From contig NZ_KZ614149.1 of assembly GCF_002886255.1 (NCBI RefSeq), positions 2,852,001-2,916,000 of the forward strand: a stretch of DNA of 64,000 nucleotides. Reading direction: 5' to 3'. Below the pieces are notes generated by a model. The model worked only from the letters and a program-made list of their open reading frames with translations, ran no database searches and was not told the DNA's origin. This stretch comes from Alteribacillus bidgolensis (GTDB lineage: Bacteria; Bacillota; Bacilli; Bacillales; Marinococcaceae). The position numbers and the translations under genes were made by a program. This document shows, one piece after another, positions 1 to 7,283 of the stretch (the stretch's first letter is position 1; each line of letters starts with the position of its first letter).

Positions 1-108
1 TCGTAATATTTCCTGTAAATCTTTATATTTTTCTGGTCTGTAAATATATCCTGTTTCTTTCGGAAAGTTTGCCCACCCTGATAAAGCACCTTTGATTGAT
101 CTGCTCAT
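1..108 (-). CDS. DprE1-like FAD-binding oxidoreductase (N-terminus only, runs off the window)
   Basis: The first 36 residues are visible. They begin MSRSIKGALSGWANFP and continue with YRPEKYKDLQEIL, which resembles the start of FAD-linked oxidases of the decaprenylphosphoryl-ribose 2-oxidase (DprE1) type, where a GWGN-like motif and a 'RPE..e.l' segment precede the FAD-binding domain. An AGGAG site lies 9 bases before the ATG at 108. It follows a DPPR-synthase-like UbiA gene and a membrane-protein gene on the same strand, which supports the assignment. The rest of the protein is outside the window, so the call rests on a short N-terminus plus context. Confidence 0.6.
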   Translation of the reverse strand, partial: MSRSIKGALSGWANFPKETGYIYRPEKYKDLQEILR

Positions 109-168
109 TTTTACATCGCTCCTAAAAACAACCTAATCAAAAATCGTCCCATTCAGTATAAAAACCGA

Positions 169-1149
169 TCATTTTATCTGTTTCTCAGTTTCTGTATAAA
201 ACCATCGCTTAAAATTTATAAGTAAAACAGCACTTCCAAGGATGACCCCAAACCAAAGTGTTGCGAATCTGCCCATTACCATTGCAGCTATGGCCTTAGA
301 ATGATCAATTCCTAGTCCTATCATTAAACCAGTCATACTGGCTTCCGTTACCCCAAGTCCGCCTGGAAGCATAGACAACGCACCGGCTATGGAAGAGAAG
401 GAAAAAACAAATACGGCTTCCAAAACACTTTGATTCAAGTCGAGTCCCCGAAGCACAAAATAAAAAGAAAGACATTCTAAAAACCAGGAAACTGTACTTA
501 TCATTGTGGCATAAAGAATCGTTTTAAACCGCAGGAGCTTATTCGAACTCTCATACAACACTTCTAATCGGCCTGAAATCCAGCTCATGACGGGATATTT
601 CTTAAATTTAATAAAAATACTTTGAACCAATCTTTTATTTTGCACCAAAAAAACAGCTGAAACGAGTATCAGCGAAGTAATGACTAGAAACCAACCTCCG
701 TTGGAAAATCGAGTAATGCCCCAGGCAGCGAGGATAATCATTGCCAAAAGATCCGTGAGCCTTTCAGAAAACACAACCGGAGCTGTCCTGGCAATATCCA
801 CTTTCTCCGACGACTTGAGTAAAAAAGATTTCAGAAACTCGCCTGCTTTTCCGGGTGTAATTGCCATAGACATACCGCTGATGAAAATCATAAGGCTGTT
901 TTTTATGGAAATCCGAATCCCTATCGTACGCAGAAACACTTCCCATTTCAAAAACCTCAACAGATACCCCAAAAACGTTAAACTAAAAATTAGTGGCAAG
1001 TAATTCCATTCAAAACGGGTAAAGATTCTCTGCAGCACTTTGAAATCGGTCCATAAACCAAAAGCTATGAGAGTAAGCAGGCCTAGAAGTAAACTAATCC
1101 ATAGTTTATGCTTTATATAAGACGCATTCATTGTTGATAACCCCATCAT
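169..1149 (-). CDS. Lysylphosphatidylglycerol synthase TM-region (flippase-like) membrane protein
   Basis: Polytopic membrane protein of 326 residues with about eight hydrophobic segments. The C-terminal block LPGGLGVTEASM is the signature of the LPG_synthase_TM family (UPF0104), and 'AITPGKAGEFLKSFLL' near residue 98 is the other conserved block. There is no soluble aminoacyl-transfer domain, so it is not a full MprF; stand-alone members are often next to polyprenyl-phosphate sugar genes and may move lipids. The start overlaps the stop of the upstream UbiA gene, so the two are translationally coupled, and the DprE1-like gene follows 60 bases downstream. Substrate unknown. Confidence 0.85.
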   Translation of the reverse strand: MMGLSTMNASYIKHKLWISLLLGLLTLIAFGLWTDFKVLQRIFTRFEWNYLPLIFSLTFLGYLLRFLKWEVFLRTIGIRISIKNSLMIFISGMSMAITPGKAGEFLKSFLLKSSEKVDIARTAPVVFSERLTDLLAMIILAAWGITRFSNGGWFLVITSLILVSAVFLVQNKRLVQSIFIKFKKYPVMSWISGRLEVLYESSNKLLRFKTILYATMISTVSWFLECLSFYFVLRGLDLNQSVLEAVFVFSFSSIAGALSMLPGGLGVTEASMTGLMIGLGIDHSKAIAAMVMGRFATLWFGVILGSAVLLINFKRWFYTETEKQIK

Positions 1150-2036
1150 TACTGCAAATAAATTTTTATGAACATGACGCTGATGCTAAAAAAAATAACC
1201 GTAAGCAGAATATGCTTATCCTCAAGCAAAACCCTTTCCGGACTCCCCCCCTCTTGCTTCATGTGAACGAGATACAAATAACGAAAAATACCATAGATAA
1301 CAAATGGAATCGTCCACATCATATATGCATTCTCCTCTGTGTTCGCCGTATATAGAGAATAAGTAATAATTGTAGCAGCGGTAACAATGGAAATCAGCTG
1401 ATCCAAAAATTGCAATGAATAATGATCGAGAACTTTTCTTTGCCTTGCTTTATCGCCATTCAACAATTTCAATTCGTGCCTTCTTTTACCCAAAGCAAGA
1501 AACAAGGCAAGCAGCATGGTACAAAGGATGAACCAGGAAGTCAAGCCGACATCCACAACAACGGCACCTGTGAAGCCACGGAGGACGAACCCTATAGCGA
1601 TGATCATGACATCAATAATCACGACATGCTTTAGCCATATGCAATAAAGGATGTTTTTGGCCAAGTAGAATAAAAGAATACCGGCAAATAAAGGAGTAAT
1701 CCAGTAAGCTGTAATTATGGATAAAATCAATAAAAGAATTCCGAACGAAATAGCAGTCCGGATGCTCAGTGCCCCGGATGCGATTGGACGCTTTGATTTT
1801 TCCGGGTGAAGCCGGTCTTTTTCCACGTCAATAATATCGTTAATTATGTACACTGTGCTGGCAGTAAAGGCAAAACAGAAAAAAGCCATAACGGTCGTAA
1901 CCATCGCTTCGGTTTCAAGGAATTTTTCCGAGAAGACCGGAGCAGCAAAAATAAGCAGGCACTTTGTCCACTGCTTTGGTCTCAGCTGGGCAATCAACGG
2001 TTTCAGTAATGTAAACCTCCTTTCATATGGGAACAT
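1149..2036 (-). CDS. UbiA-family prenyltransferase, decaprenyl-phosphate phosphoribosyltransferase-like
   Basis: Integral membrane protein of up to 295 residues. RPKQWTKCLLIFAAP near the N-terminus and NDIIDVEKDRLHPEKSKRPI, with the Asp-rich motif that binds Mg-diphosphate, match DPPR synthase (Rv3806c family), which transfers 5-phosphoribose from PRPP to a polyprenyl phosphate. The strongest ribosome binding site (AAAGGAGG) lies inside the open frame, so translation may begin at a CTG near 2006, giving an N-terminus beginning KPLIAQLRPKQW; the ATG at 2036 has no good site. First gene of a run with the flippase-like protein and the DprE1-like oxidase. Family assignment is good; the exact lipid acceptor is inference. 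Confidence 0.85.
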   Translation of the reverse strand: MFPYERRFTLLKPLIAQLRPKQWTKCLLIFAAPVFSEKFLETEAMVTTVMAFFCFAFTASTVYIINDIIDVEKDRLHPEKSKRPIASGALSIRTAISFGILLLILSIITAYWITPLFAGILLFYLAKNILYCIWLKHVVIIDVMIIAIGFVLRGFTGAVVVDVGLTSWFILCTMLLALFLALGKRRHELKLLNGDKARQRKVLDHYSLQFLDQLISIVTAATIITYSLYTANTEENAYMMWTIPFVIYGIFRYLYLVHMKQEGGSPERVLLEDKHILLTVIFFSISVMFIKIYLQ

Positions 2037-2314
2037 ATTTAATTTATTGAATAATAACTTATACTGCCCTTAATTCTCACAAGAATATTCATGATTCGTA
2101 TTAAAAAAGCCGAGCCAAAGTTGAAACCGAAACATAGGATTTCAATAAACTTACTCCATTTTGATTTAATTAAGAGAATCAACAAAAAAATAATTTAGTT
2201 GTTATTTAGGTATAGATGGATTACTGCTTTTTTAATAATTCTAATGAAAAAGAAGTAAGAGCTAAAAAAGAAAGAACTAAGTACCAGTTACAATAAAAAA
2301 GCATTACTGTTCTT

Positions 2315-2470
2315 TTATATGATTTTTAAGGAAGAAGAGTTTAGGTATTCTTCCTCGGTCACTCCAAAATTATAGTGATATGACAATCTTTCACCTTCCA
2401 TAGCCTCTGAAACATTGTCTGCAAGGCATTCTTGTATTTTCCTTGAAATAGCATTTACCTCATTAACTTT
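2315..2470 (-). pseudogene. C-terminal relic of an unrecognised protein
   Basis: An open frame of about 50 codons without a start codon ends at the TAA at 2315. It reads EKVNEVNAISRKIQECLADN and then acidic residues ending NSSSLKII. Upstream the frame is closed by stops. It has protein-like composition and probably is the tail of a decayed gene. I do not recognise the family. The remaining sequence from 2037 to 2646 is AT-rich and shows nothing else I can name. Confidence 0.3.
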
Positions 2471-2646
2471 TTCAGCCTATCACGCCTTTTAATTTCCTAT
2501 TATGTTTCTTCATGAACAACCAAATAACACCAAGAAAATCGAACACGACAAAGAATATTTTTGGTAGTTGATAAAAGTCTTTAAACTACAATTTGTTAAT
2601 TCCTTATATGCTCGTTAGTTTCGAACAAAATAATTCACCCAAAAAA

Positions 2647-2672
2647 ATCACCCTGTTACAAAACAGGATGAT
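2647..2672 (-). terminator. Intrinsic terminator at the distal end of the intron remnant
   Basis: Read on the minus strand, ATCATCCTGTT and AACAGGGTGAT form a stem with one mismatch around a short loop, followed by a run of seven T. It ends transcription entering from the intron remnant. Confidence 0.6.
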
Positions 2673-2680
2673 TTAACGTT

Positions 2681-3032
2681 CGTACTACGACCTCGGCTGA
2701 CTTCTGATCGTTCAGCGACCTCTCATGAAGCCGGTTACCGTAAGTGTACGGCATTTCGATCAGACCTCCCCGGGTAAGCGCACAACTTCCTCTCCATGTA
2801 CCCGCCTCATTTACCAGCCCTTCCCTTTGGTCGTAAGGATTTCGGCTTGTTTTGCAGCCTCGTCCAAGAAAGACGGCCTTGTATGAGAATCGTGTTCCTC
2901 GGGTCGGAGATTTGCCTCCAGCTTCCTTCAGATTCCATTTCGCAATGGACACCCTTGCCTTCCGCTAACGGCTACTACGACCTTCGCCGTTCAGGACTTG
3001 AACCTTAAAACGTGTACGCATGCCAGGCACAC
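2681..3032 (-). mobile_element. Group II intron 5' remnant (domain I region, maturase lost)
   Basis: On the minus strand the element starts GTGTGCCTGGCATGCGTACA, the group II 5' consensus GUGYG with the usual extension. It continues with blocks I recognise from the 5' region of clostridial and bacillar group II introns: AAGGTCGTAGTAGCCGTTAG, GGCAAGGGTGTCC, GAATCTGAAGGAAGCTGGAG and, at the end, CAGAAGTCAGCCGAGGTCGTA. No reverse transcriptase/maturase and no domain V/VI are found, so it is a truncated copy. The open frame of 98 codons that it contains is intron RNA, not a gene. It sits immediately after the T-tract of an intrinsic terminator, the target habit known for class C introns. Confidence 0.75.
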
Positions 3033-3037
3033 AAAAA

Positions 3038-3069
3038 TAGGTTCAGGCTTTAAAAAAAGCCTGAACCTA
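3038..3069 (-). terminator. Terminator of the bacteriocin-like operon
   Basis: A perfect 14-bp stem (arms 3038-3051 and 3056-3069, containing AGGTTCAGGCTTT) with a 4-base loop; on the minus strand it is followed by ATTTTTG. The stop codon of the 35-residue peptide gene lies inside it. The group II intron begins directly after the T-tract. Confidence 0.85.
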
Positions 3070-3157
3070 TACTTGCTCCAATAATAGCACCAATGATGGA
3101 GCTTATGATAATGATAAACTTTAGGTTTGATTGCTTAGAGGGAAATTCTATTTTCAT
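3050..3157 (-). CDS. 35-residue hydrophobic peptide coupled to the bacteriocin-like gene
   Basis: The frame begins ATG at 3157 and encodes MKIEFPSKQSNLKF followed by one hydrophobic, Gly-rich helix (IIIISSIIGAIIGASIG) and SGFF. Its ribosome binding site GGTGGTGA is formed by the last codons and stop of the upstream gene, five bases before the ATG, so it is probably translated by coupling. The stop lies in the terminator stem. It could be an immunity peptide, a second peptide of a two-component bacteriocin, or a small membrane anchor. No homologue is recognised; that the gene is real is inferred from the site, spacing and amphipathic layout. Confidence 0.55.
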   Translation of the reverse strand: MKIEFPSKQSNLKFIIIISSIIGAIIGASIGSGFF

Positions 3158-3162
3158 TTATA

Positions 3163-3780
3163 TCACCACCAACATGTTGCTGCATATCCTGCAGCCCCTG
3201 ACGCAGCCCCTCCTGCACCACCGGCTGCTGCTCCGGGACCAGCTCCTACACCACCTGCGAATGATCCAGTGATTGCACCTCCGACTGCACCACCAACACC
3301 AGCAGATACAACAGCTTTACCTAATCCAGACCAACTACAAGACTTTACTTGAACATCACCTGCATCTTGTTGAGGTGGTTCGTAGTTTTCACCAGGGACG
3401 ATAACGCTTTTCTCTTCATCATATGAAACAATATCTTTCTTTATATCATTATTAATTTGAGCAATACCCAATTTAAATACTTTATAAACGTCTTTGCCAA
3501 ATTTTGATTTTACTGCTTTGGCATCCATCGTTAAATGTCCTTTTTTATTCGTTTCGATATATTCTCCCACTTCATTGGCTACGGATTCGACTTCCTCATA
3601 CAACGCGTCATCAATATACAATGAGAAATCTTCATCCTTTTGTAACTCTTCCAAATCATAGCCTGGTCCTACATTTGCTTTTGCCTCCTCACTTTTAGCA
3701 GAAACTTGTCCATAAAAAGGATTCATTAACAGCAAGGTAAAAGTCAATGCTACAATACATCTCCAAAGGTTTTTTCTCAC
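3163..3780 (-). CDS. Sec-exported protein with Gly/Ala-rich, bacteriocin-like C-terminal domain
   Basis: 205 residues, GTG start with AAGGGGGAG upstream. Residues 1-28 are a signal peptide (RK, hydrophobic core, VSA cleavage site). Residues 29-145 are a charged, soluble segment. Residues 146-205 form a Gly/Ala-rich hydrophobic domain bounded by Cys148 and Cys203, ending YAATCWW. This layout (export signal, intermediate domain, Gly-rich C-terminal peptide) resembles halocin C8-type precursors and the Gly-rich region of class II bacteriocins and colicin V. I do not recognise a named family. The coupled 35-residue peptide downstream strengthens the antimicrobial or toxin idea. Function is inference. 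Confidence 0.6.
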   Translation of the reverse strand: MRKNLWRCIVALTFTLLLMNPFYGQVSAKSEEAKANVGPGYDLEELQKDEDFSLYIDDALYEEVESVANEVGEYIETNKKGHLTMDAKAVKSKFGKDVYKVFKLGIAQINNDIKKDIVSYDEEKSVIVPGENYEPPQQDAGDVQVKSCSWSGLGKAVVSAGVGGAVGGAITGSFAGGVGAGPGAAAGGAGGAASGAAGYAATCWW

Positions 3781-4605
3781 CTGCGTCTCCCCCTTGTTTC
3801 ATTTTCCCAATGTTATTTTATCAGGAGGACTAGGCAAGCTCATGATTATATGGTTTGTTTTTTCCATTTATTTCTTTAAATGAAAACGGCTGAAGAAAGG
3901 AAGGTCTTATGTCTTTTTACTCCACCTATGTACAAACGATATACAATTCATGAGCCTCCCTCTTCTATCTGTCGCCACCTAGAAATAAACATTTCTGTCA
4001 ACGGTACCGCACTGGAGCAAAGCGAAAGGACGATCACCCAATGAAAAATTCATTTTAATTACTGGTAACCGCAGCCATTGCCTTTGGGTTCATTTTTGTA
4101 TATCAACGATCCTTTCTTTTATCCTTTTTTCTTGAATAACGAGAACAGCTAAAATTTGACCACACAACAAAAATAAAAATATCTAACACATCATCTCAAA
4201 GTTAGCCAAACTATGGTTTGGAATAAAACTTATAGTAGAACCGAAGACCCCATTACAATTACAACGATAAAAGAGAAAACAATCCCACTTATCCATGCAA
4301 GGTAATTTTAACCCGCTATCCAATTGCCACCATAGAATATCAAAGACAGCGTAATCCCTACTGAAATCGTAAACAATAAGCAATGCCAATCATTGACTGA
4401 TTGTAAGCATTTTCAGTTTTCCCTTGATTTTAAAGAAAATATAAACAATAACAAAGAATAAAATGAATGAAAAAAATCAGACATATAAAATCCAAAATCT
4501 TGATAAATAAAAAGATATAACGAACGGTGATTCCCACTTTAACAATTATCTCAAGTCTTCATAATTCGTACAATAAGCCCGAATATCGCCTTTAAAAAGG
4601 AAAAA
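3781..4605. other. Long intergenic region with decayed sequence
   Basis: AT-rich, no open frame with a convincing ribosome binding site. Around 4040-4140 the plus strand reads LLVTAAIAFGFIFVYQ after a frameshifted ATG, which may be a small membrane-protein relic, but I cannot name it. The 68-codon minus frame at 4183-4389 has no site and odd composition and is not annotated. Confidence 0.4.
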
Positions 4606-4632
4606 GCACTACCCTTATTCAAGGATAGCGCC
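4606..4632. repeat. Palindromic repeat, GCGC family (diverged copy)
   Basis: GCACTACCCTTATTCAAGGA followed by TAGCGC forms an imperfect palindrome with the same GCGC-ended design as the copies near 6.2, 35.5, 36.3 and 39.4 kb. It is the weakest member of the family. Confidence 0.4.
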
Positions 4633-4720
4633 TCGTTTCTGGAACATACCTTGTATCAACACTAAGCTTCTTAAACAAAAAGCTTGGCTTAGACAAAACA
4701 AAACGTTTTGATTTCCTATA

Positions 4721-4800
4721 ATTGATTTAGTAAGTCAGTGATTTTGTCTTTTAATGGCGGAATCTCTTTTTCAACCACATTCCAAACGATGCCGTTATCC
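4721..4800 (-). pseudogene. C-terminal relic of a HepT-like (DUF86) protein
   Basis: The minus strand reads DNGIVWNVVEKEIPPLKDKI and then TDLLNQL before a TAG. This matches the conserved end of HepT-like RNase toxins of the HepT/MntA family (pattern '...iVWnvv...lP.l...i...l'). The upstream part is degenerate, so only the tail survives and no MntA-type nucleotidyltransferase is seen next to it. Confidence 0.55.
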
Positions 4801-4992
4801 ACTTGTTATGCACTCTAAAATATGAGTCTTGTCATCTTTCATAGTTGTATGGCTCCATTTAACACGTATATATAATAAGTATGATAAACCACAGTTTATT
4901 AACATATTGTTACTGATTAAATCCCTATTCTGGAATAACGGCAATCAACATGGTATAACGTTTCACTGATTGGATATCCTCTTATTTTGACC

Positions 4993-5985
4993 TTATCGGT
5001 CCGGAACTCCCCATTTAATAATTATTCCGGTATATGTAAGCCCTCCGCCAAAACCATATAAGACAACCGTATCTCCATAATGTAATTTTTGTTCTTTTAT
5101 CCCAAGGTCGAGTGCTAATGGTATCGATGCCGATGAGGTGTTTCCCATTTTTTTAACACTATATAATGTATTGTCCATACTAATATGTGATTTTTCACAA
5201 ATGGATTCAATCATTCTTAAATTTGCACTATGAGGTACAAACCAGTCAATGTCTTCCGTTCTTAAATGGGCTTTCTCTAACAAAGTTTGTAAACCTATTG
5301 GAACCGATCGTACTGCCCACTTGTATACTTCACGTCCATTTTGAACCATATTTCCATCGCCAAGCAACTTCATACCATTCATTTCTTTTGACAAGCCAGA
5401 ACGATAAAGATGAATTCCACCTTCGCCATTCGTTCCCAGAACGGAAGAAATAAAACTTGGATTTTCCTCATCGTATTCGACTAAAACTGCACCAGCCCCA
5501 TCACCGAACAGAACACAAGTTGACCGATCAGTATAATCTGTAGCTTTCGATAAGGTTTCTCCCCCAATCACCAATATTTTTTTGTGGAGACCGGAAGAGA
5601 TTAGTCCATTGGCTACATGCAAACCATATGTAAATCCGGCACATGTAGCATTCAAATCAAAAGCACCGGTACTCTTCATCTTGAATGTTTCTTGTAATTG
5701 ACAAGCTACGCTTGGAAATACAAAATCTGCTGTAGTTGTGGAAACGATAATTAAGTCTACATCATCAACGGTTTTATCGTAATTTTGCATTAAATTTTTC
5801 ACGGCTTTAATACATAAATCCGATGTAAATTCATTTTCACTAGTGATACGTCTTTCCTTCATCCCTGTTCTTTGAACGATCCACTCATTATTTGTATCAA
5901 CAATATTTTCTAAGTCTGCATTAGATAAAACACGTTCTGGAATATAAGAGCCAATCGCAGTAATACGAGCTTTTGATTGAGTCAT
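4993..5985 (-). CDS. fabHB: Beta-ketoacyl-ACP synthase III, FabHB (YhfB) type
   Basis: Catalyses the first condensation of fatty acid synthesis (acyl-CoA with malonyl-ACP), which sets branched- or straight-chain primer use in bacilli. The 330 residues match the family length. Cys115 in NATCAGF, His252 in PHSANLRMIESICEK and Asn282 in GNTSSASI form the Cys-His-Asn triad. TDYTDRSTCVLFGDGAGAVL and YGFGGGLTYTG are typical of B. subtilis YhfB, so this is the B-type paralogue rather than FabHA, which is usually paired with fabF. It stands alone here with no operon partners. Confidence 0.93.
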   Translation of the reverse strand: MTQSKARITAIGSYIPERVLSNADLENIVDTNNEWIVQRTGMKERRITSENEFTSDLCIKAVKNLMQNYDKTVDDVDLIIVSTTTADFVFPSVACQLQETFKMKSTGAFDLNATCAGFTYGLHVANGLISSGLHKKILVIGGETLSKATDYTDRSTCVLFGDGAGAVLVEYDEENPSFISSVLGTNGEGGIHLYRSGLSKEMNGMKLLGDGNMVQNGREVYKWAVRSVPIGLQTLLEKAHLRTEDIDWFVPHSANLRMIESICEKSHISMDNTLYSVKKMGNTSSASIPLALDLGIKEQKLHYGDTVVLYGFGGGLTYTGIIIKWGVPDR

Positions 5986-6144
5986 CTAATTCACTCCCTC
6001 AACACATGTTATTCATATTTTAACACTTGATATTATTATCTGATACTAATTGTATGTTAAAAAAACAGTATATTAATAAATTCATTTTAAAAGGGCTAAT
6101 TGCAATTAAGATTAAGGAAGTGTTGCTTATTTTCAATAAAATGG

Positions 6145-6198
6145 CTATATACACAAGAAAGAGCGCCATTCTTACTTAAGAAAAGCGCCCCTTTAATG
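6145..6198. repeat. Palindromic repeat, GCGC family
   Basis: Contains ACACAAGAAAGAGCGCCATT, then CTTACTTAAGAAAAGCGCCC. The arms GGGCGC and GCGCTCTTTCTTGTG make a terminator-like hairpin on the minus strand, just after the relic ending at 6211. Further copies lie at 35511, 36240, 39331 and, in part, 61728. Confidence 0.7.
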
Positions 6199-6210
6199 AA
6201 AATAACACTT

Positions 6211-6425
6211 TTAAAATAAATTTCTGCACATATGAAGTACTCGTTCAAGATCATGTTTATGTAAAATACCTATATGACGTTTTAATTCAGATCCATGCAC
6301 TGAAATAATTTTGAAGTACGTGCCACAGGTGGTTTTAATAACCCAGATTCTTTCCAATATTCCAAACAAAAATAATGCCCTGCTAGAATAGCTTTCTTTA
6401 TTTCAGCTATTTTACAGAAGATTGA
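6211..6425 (-). pseudogene. Frameshifted relic of an unrecognised protein
   Basis: The minus strand reads KKAILAGHYFCLEYWKESGL and KPPVARTSK in one frame, then after a single frameshift GSELKRHIGILHKHDLERVL ending RNLF and a stop. The composition is clearly protein-like on both sides of the shift, and no start is left upstream because the allE terminator lies there. Family not recognised. Sequence from 5986 to 6144 is an AT-rich promoter region for fabHB. Confidence 0.5.
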
Positions 6426-6434
6426 AAAGAAAAA

Positions 6435-6461
6435 AGAATCAGGGCTCACAAGCTCTGATTC
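6435..6461 (-). terminator. Terminator of the allantoin operon
   Basis: On the minus strand AGGAATCAGAGCTTGTGAGC pairs with CCTGATTCT, followed by TTTTTCTTTT. It lies 28 bases beyond the allE stop. Confidence 0.85.
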
Positions 6462-6488
6462 CTAGGTAAAATCCAAATTTATTTGCAT

Positions 6489-7253
6489 TTAAAGTTCCGG
6501 ATCGCGATTGCAATCCTTAGAATAGACATATGTTAGCGGCTCTCTTCCTACTGAATAAGCAGCCTGGTGAACGTAGGGGCCCATGAAAATATAATCACCT
6601 TTTTTCACCGGAATCCATTCATTATTAAGATTATACATTCCTTCTCCTGATAATAAGTAAGCACCATGCTCCTGTACATGTGTTTCAATAAATGGGTGAC
6701 TTGCTGCAGGATCAAATGATAGAATATGGAAGTTCATGTCAAAATCTAAATCTGTTGGTAAAAGATCCTTAATATGCACATTATGCATATCATCATAATC
6801 TCTAAATTCGATGTGATTGGCATGACCTGAAACAACCCATGGCTTTCGTCCCTCGAGAGGTTTGTATTTTTGCTTGTAGAGGAATAGCCTTGAGTCTTCT
6901 TCAATAAGGTTTTCTAAATACATCTTTGTCCCCGGCGGGCAATACAAATAGCCACTTTCTTCTAGGATGAAGTTTTGCTCCTCAACTGATACTTTCACTT
7001 TACCTCCTAAGACATAAACAAAGCTTTCGACATCTTTTTGACCGCAAAAACCATCGCTATTTTTTCCGTCCTTATGCATCGTCACCATATAATCAACAAA
7101 GCTTGCCCCTAGCTTAGGAGAACCTAAAACGGAAATGGTACAATTTTCAAATCCAGGGATAACATTGTTCACTAAACCCTCGGGCGCAATAAGTGCATAT
7201 AGGCCATGTTTTATGATAGACCTGCTTGAAAGTAAATCTTTAGGATAACCCAT
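6489..7253 (-). CDS. allE: (S)-ureidoglycine aminohydrolase
   Basis: Bicupin enzyme that hydrolyses (S)-ureidoglycine to (S)-ureidoglycolate and ammonia, the step after allantoate amidohydrolase. The N-terminus MGYPKDLLSSRSIIKHGLYA, LIAPEGLVNNVIPGFENC and the second cupin 'HPFIETHVQEHGAYLLSGEG' with metal-binding His/Glu are typical of AllE (YlbA). The ATG at 7253 is chosen because AAGGAG stands 10 bases before it, whereas the ATG at 7262 touches the site. 254 residues, close to the usual 260. Last gene of the allantoin row, 30 bases behind allC. Confidence 0.93.
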   Translation of the reverse strand: MGYPKDLLSSRSIIKHGLYALIAPEGLVNNVIPGFENCTISVLGSPKLGASFVDYMVTMHKDGKNSDGFCGQKDVESFVYVLGGKVKVSVEEQNFILEESGYLYCPPGTKMYLENLIEEDSRLFLYKQKYKPLEGRKPWVVSGHANHIEFRDYDDMHNVHIKDLLPTDLDFDMNFHILSFDPAASHPFIETHVQEHGAYLLSGEGMYNLNNEWIPVKKGDYIFMGPYVHQAAYSVGREPLTYVYSKDCNRDPEL

Positions 7254-7283
7254 GATAAACATCTCCTTGTGTCATTTCATTAT

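Noticed and set aside
2656..2952. 98-codon minus-strand open frame (MSIAKWNLKEAGGKSP...)
   Set aside because: It lies wholly inside the group II intron remnant, whose conserved RNA blocks explain the sequence; no ribosome binding site.
3131..3352. Pro/Ala-rich plus-strand open frame
   Set aside because: Antisense of the Gly/Ala-rich C-terminus of the exported protein; the composition is a mirror effect and there is no ribosome binding site.
4183..4389. 68-codon minus-strand open frame
   Set aside because: Cys- and Trp-rich without a ribosome binding site, in a decayed AT-rich region.
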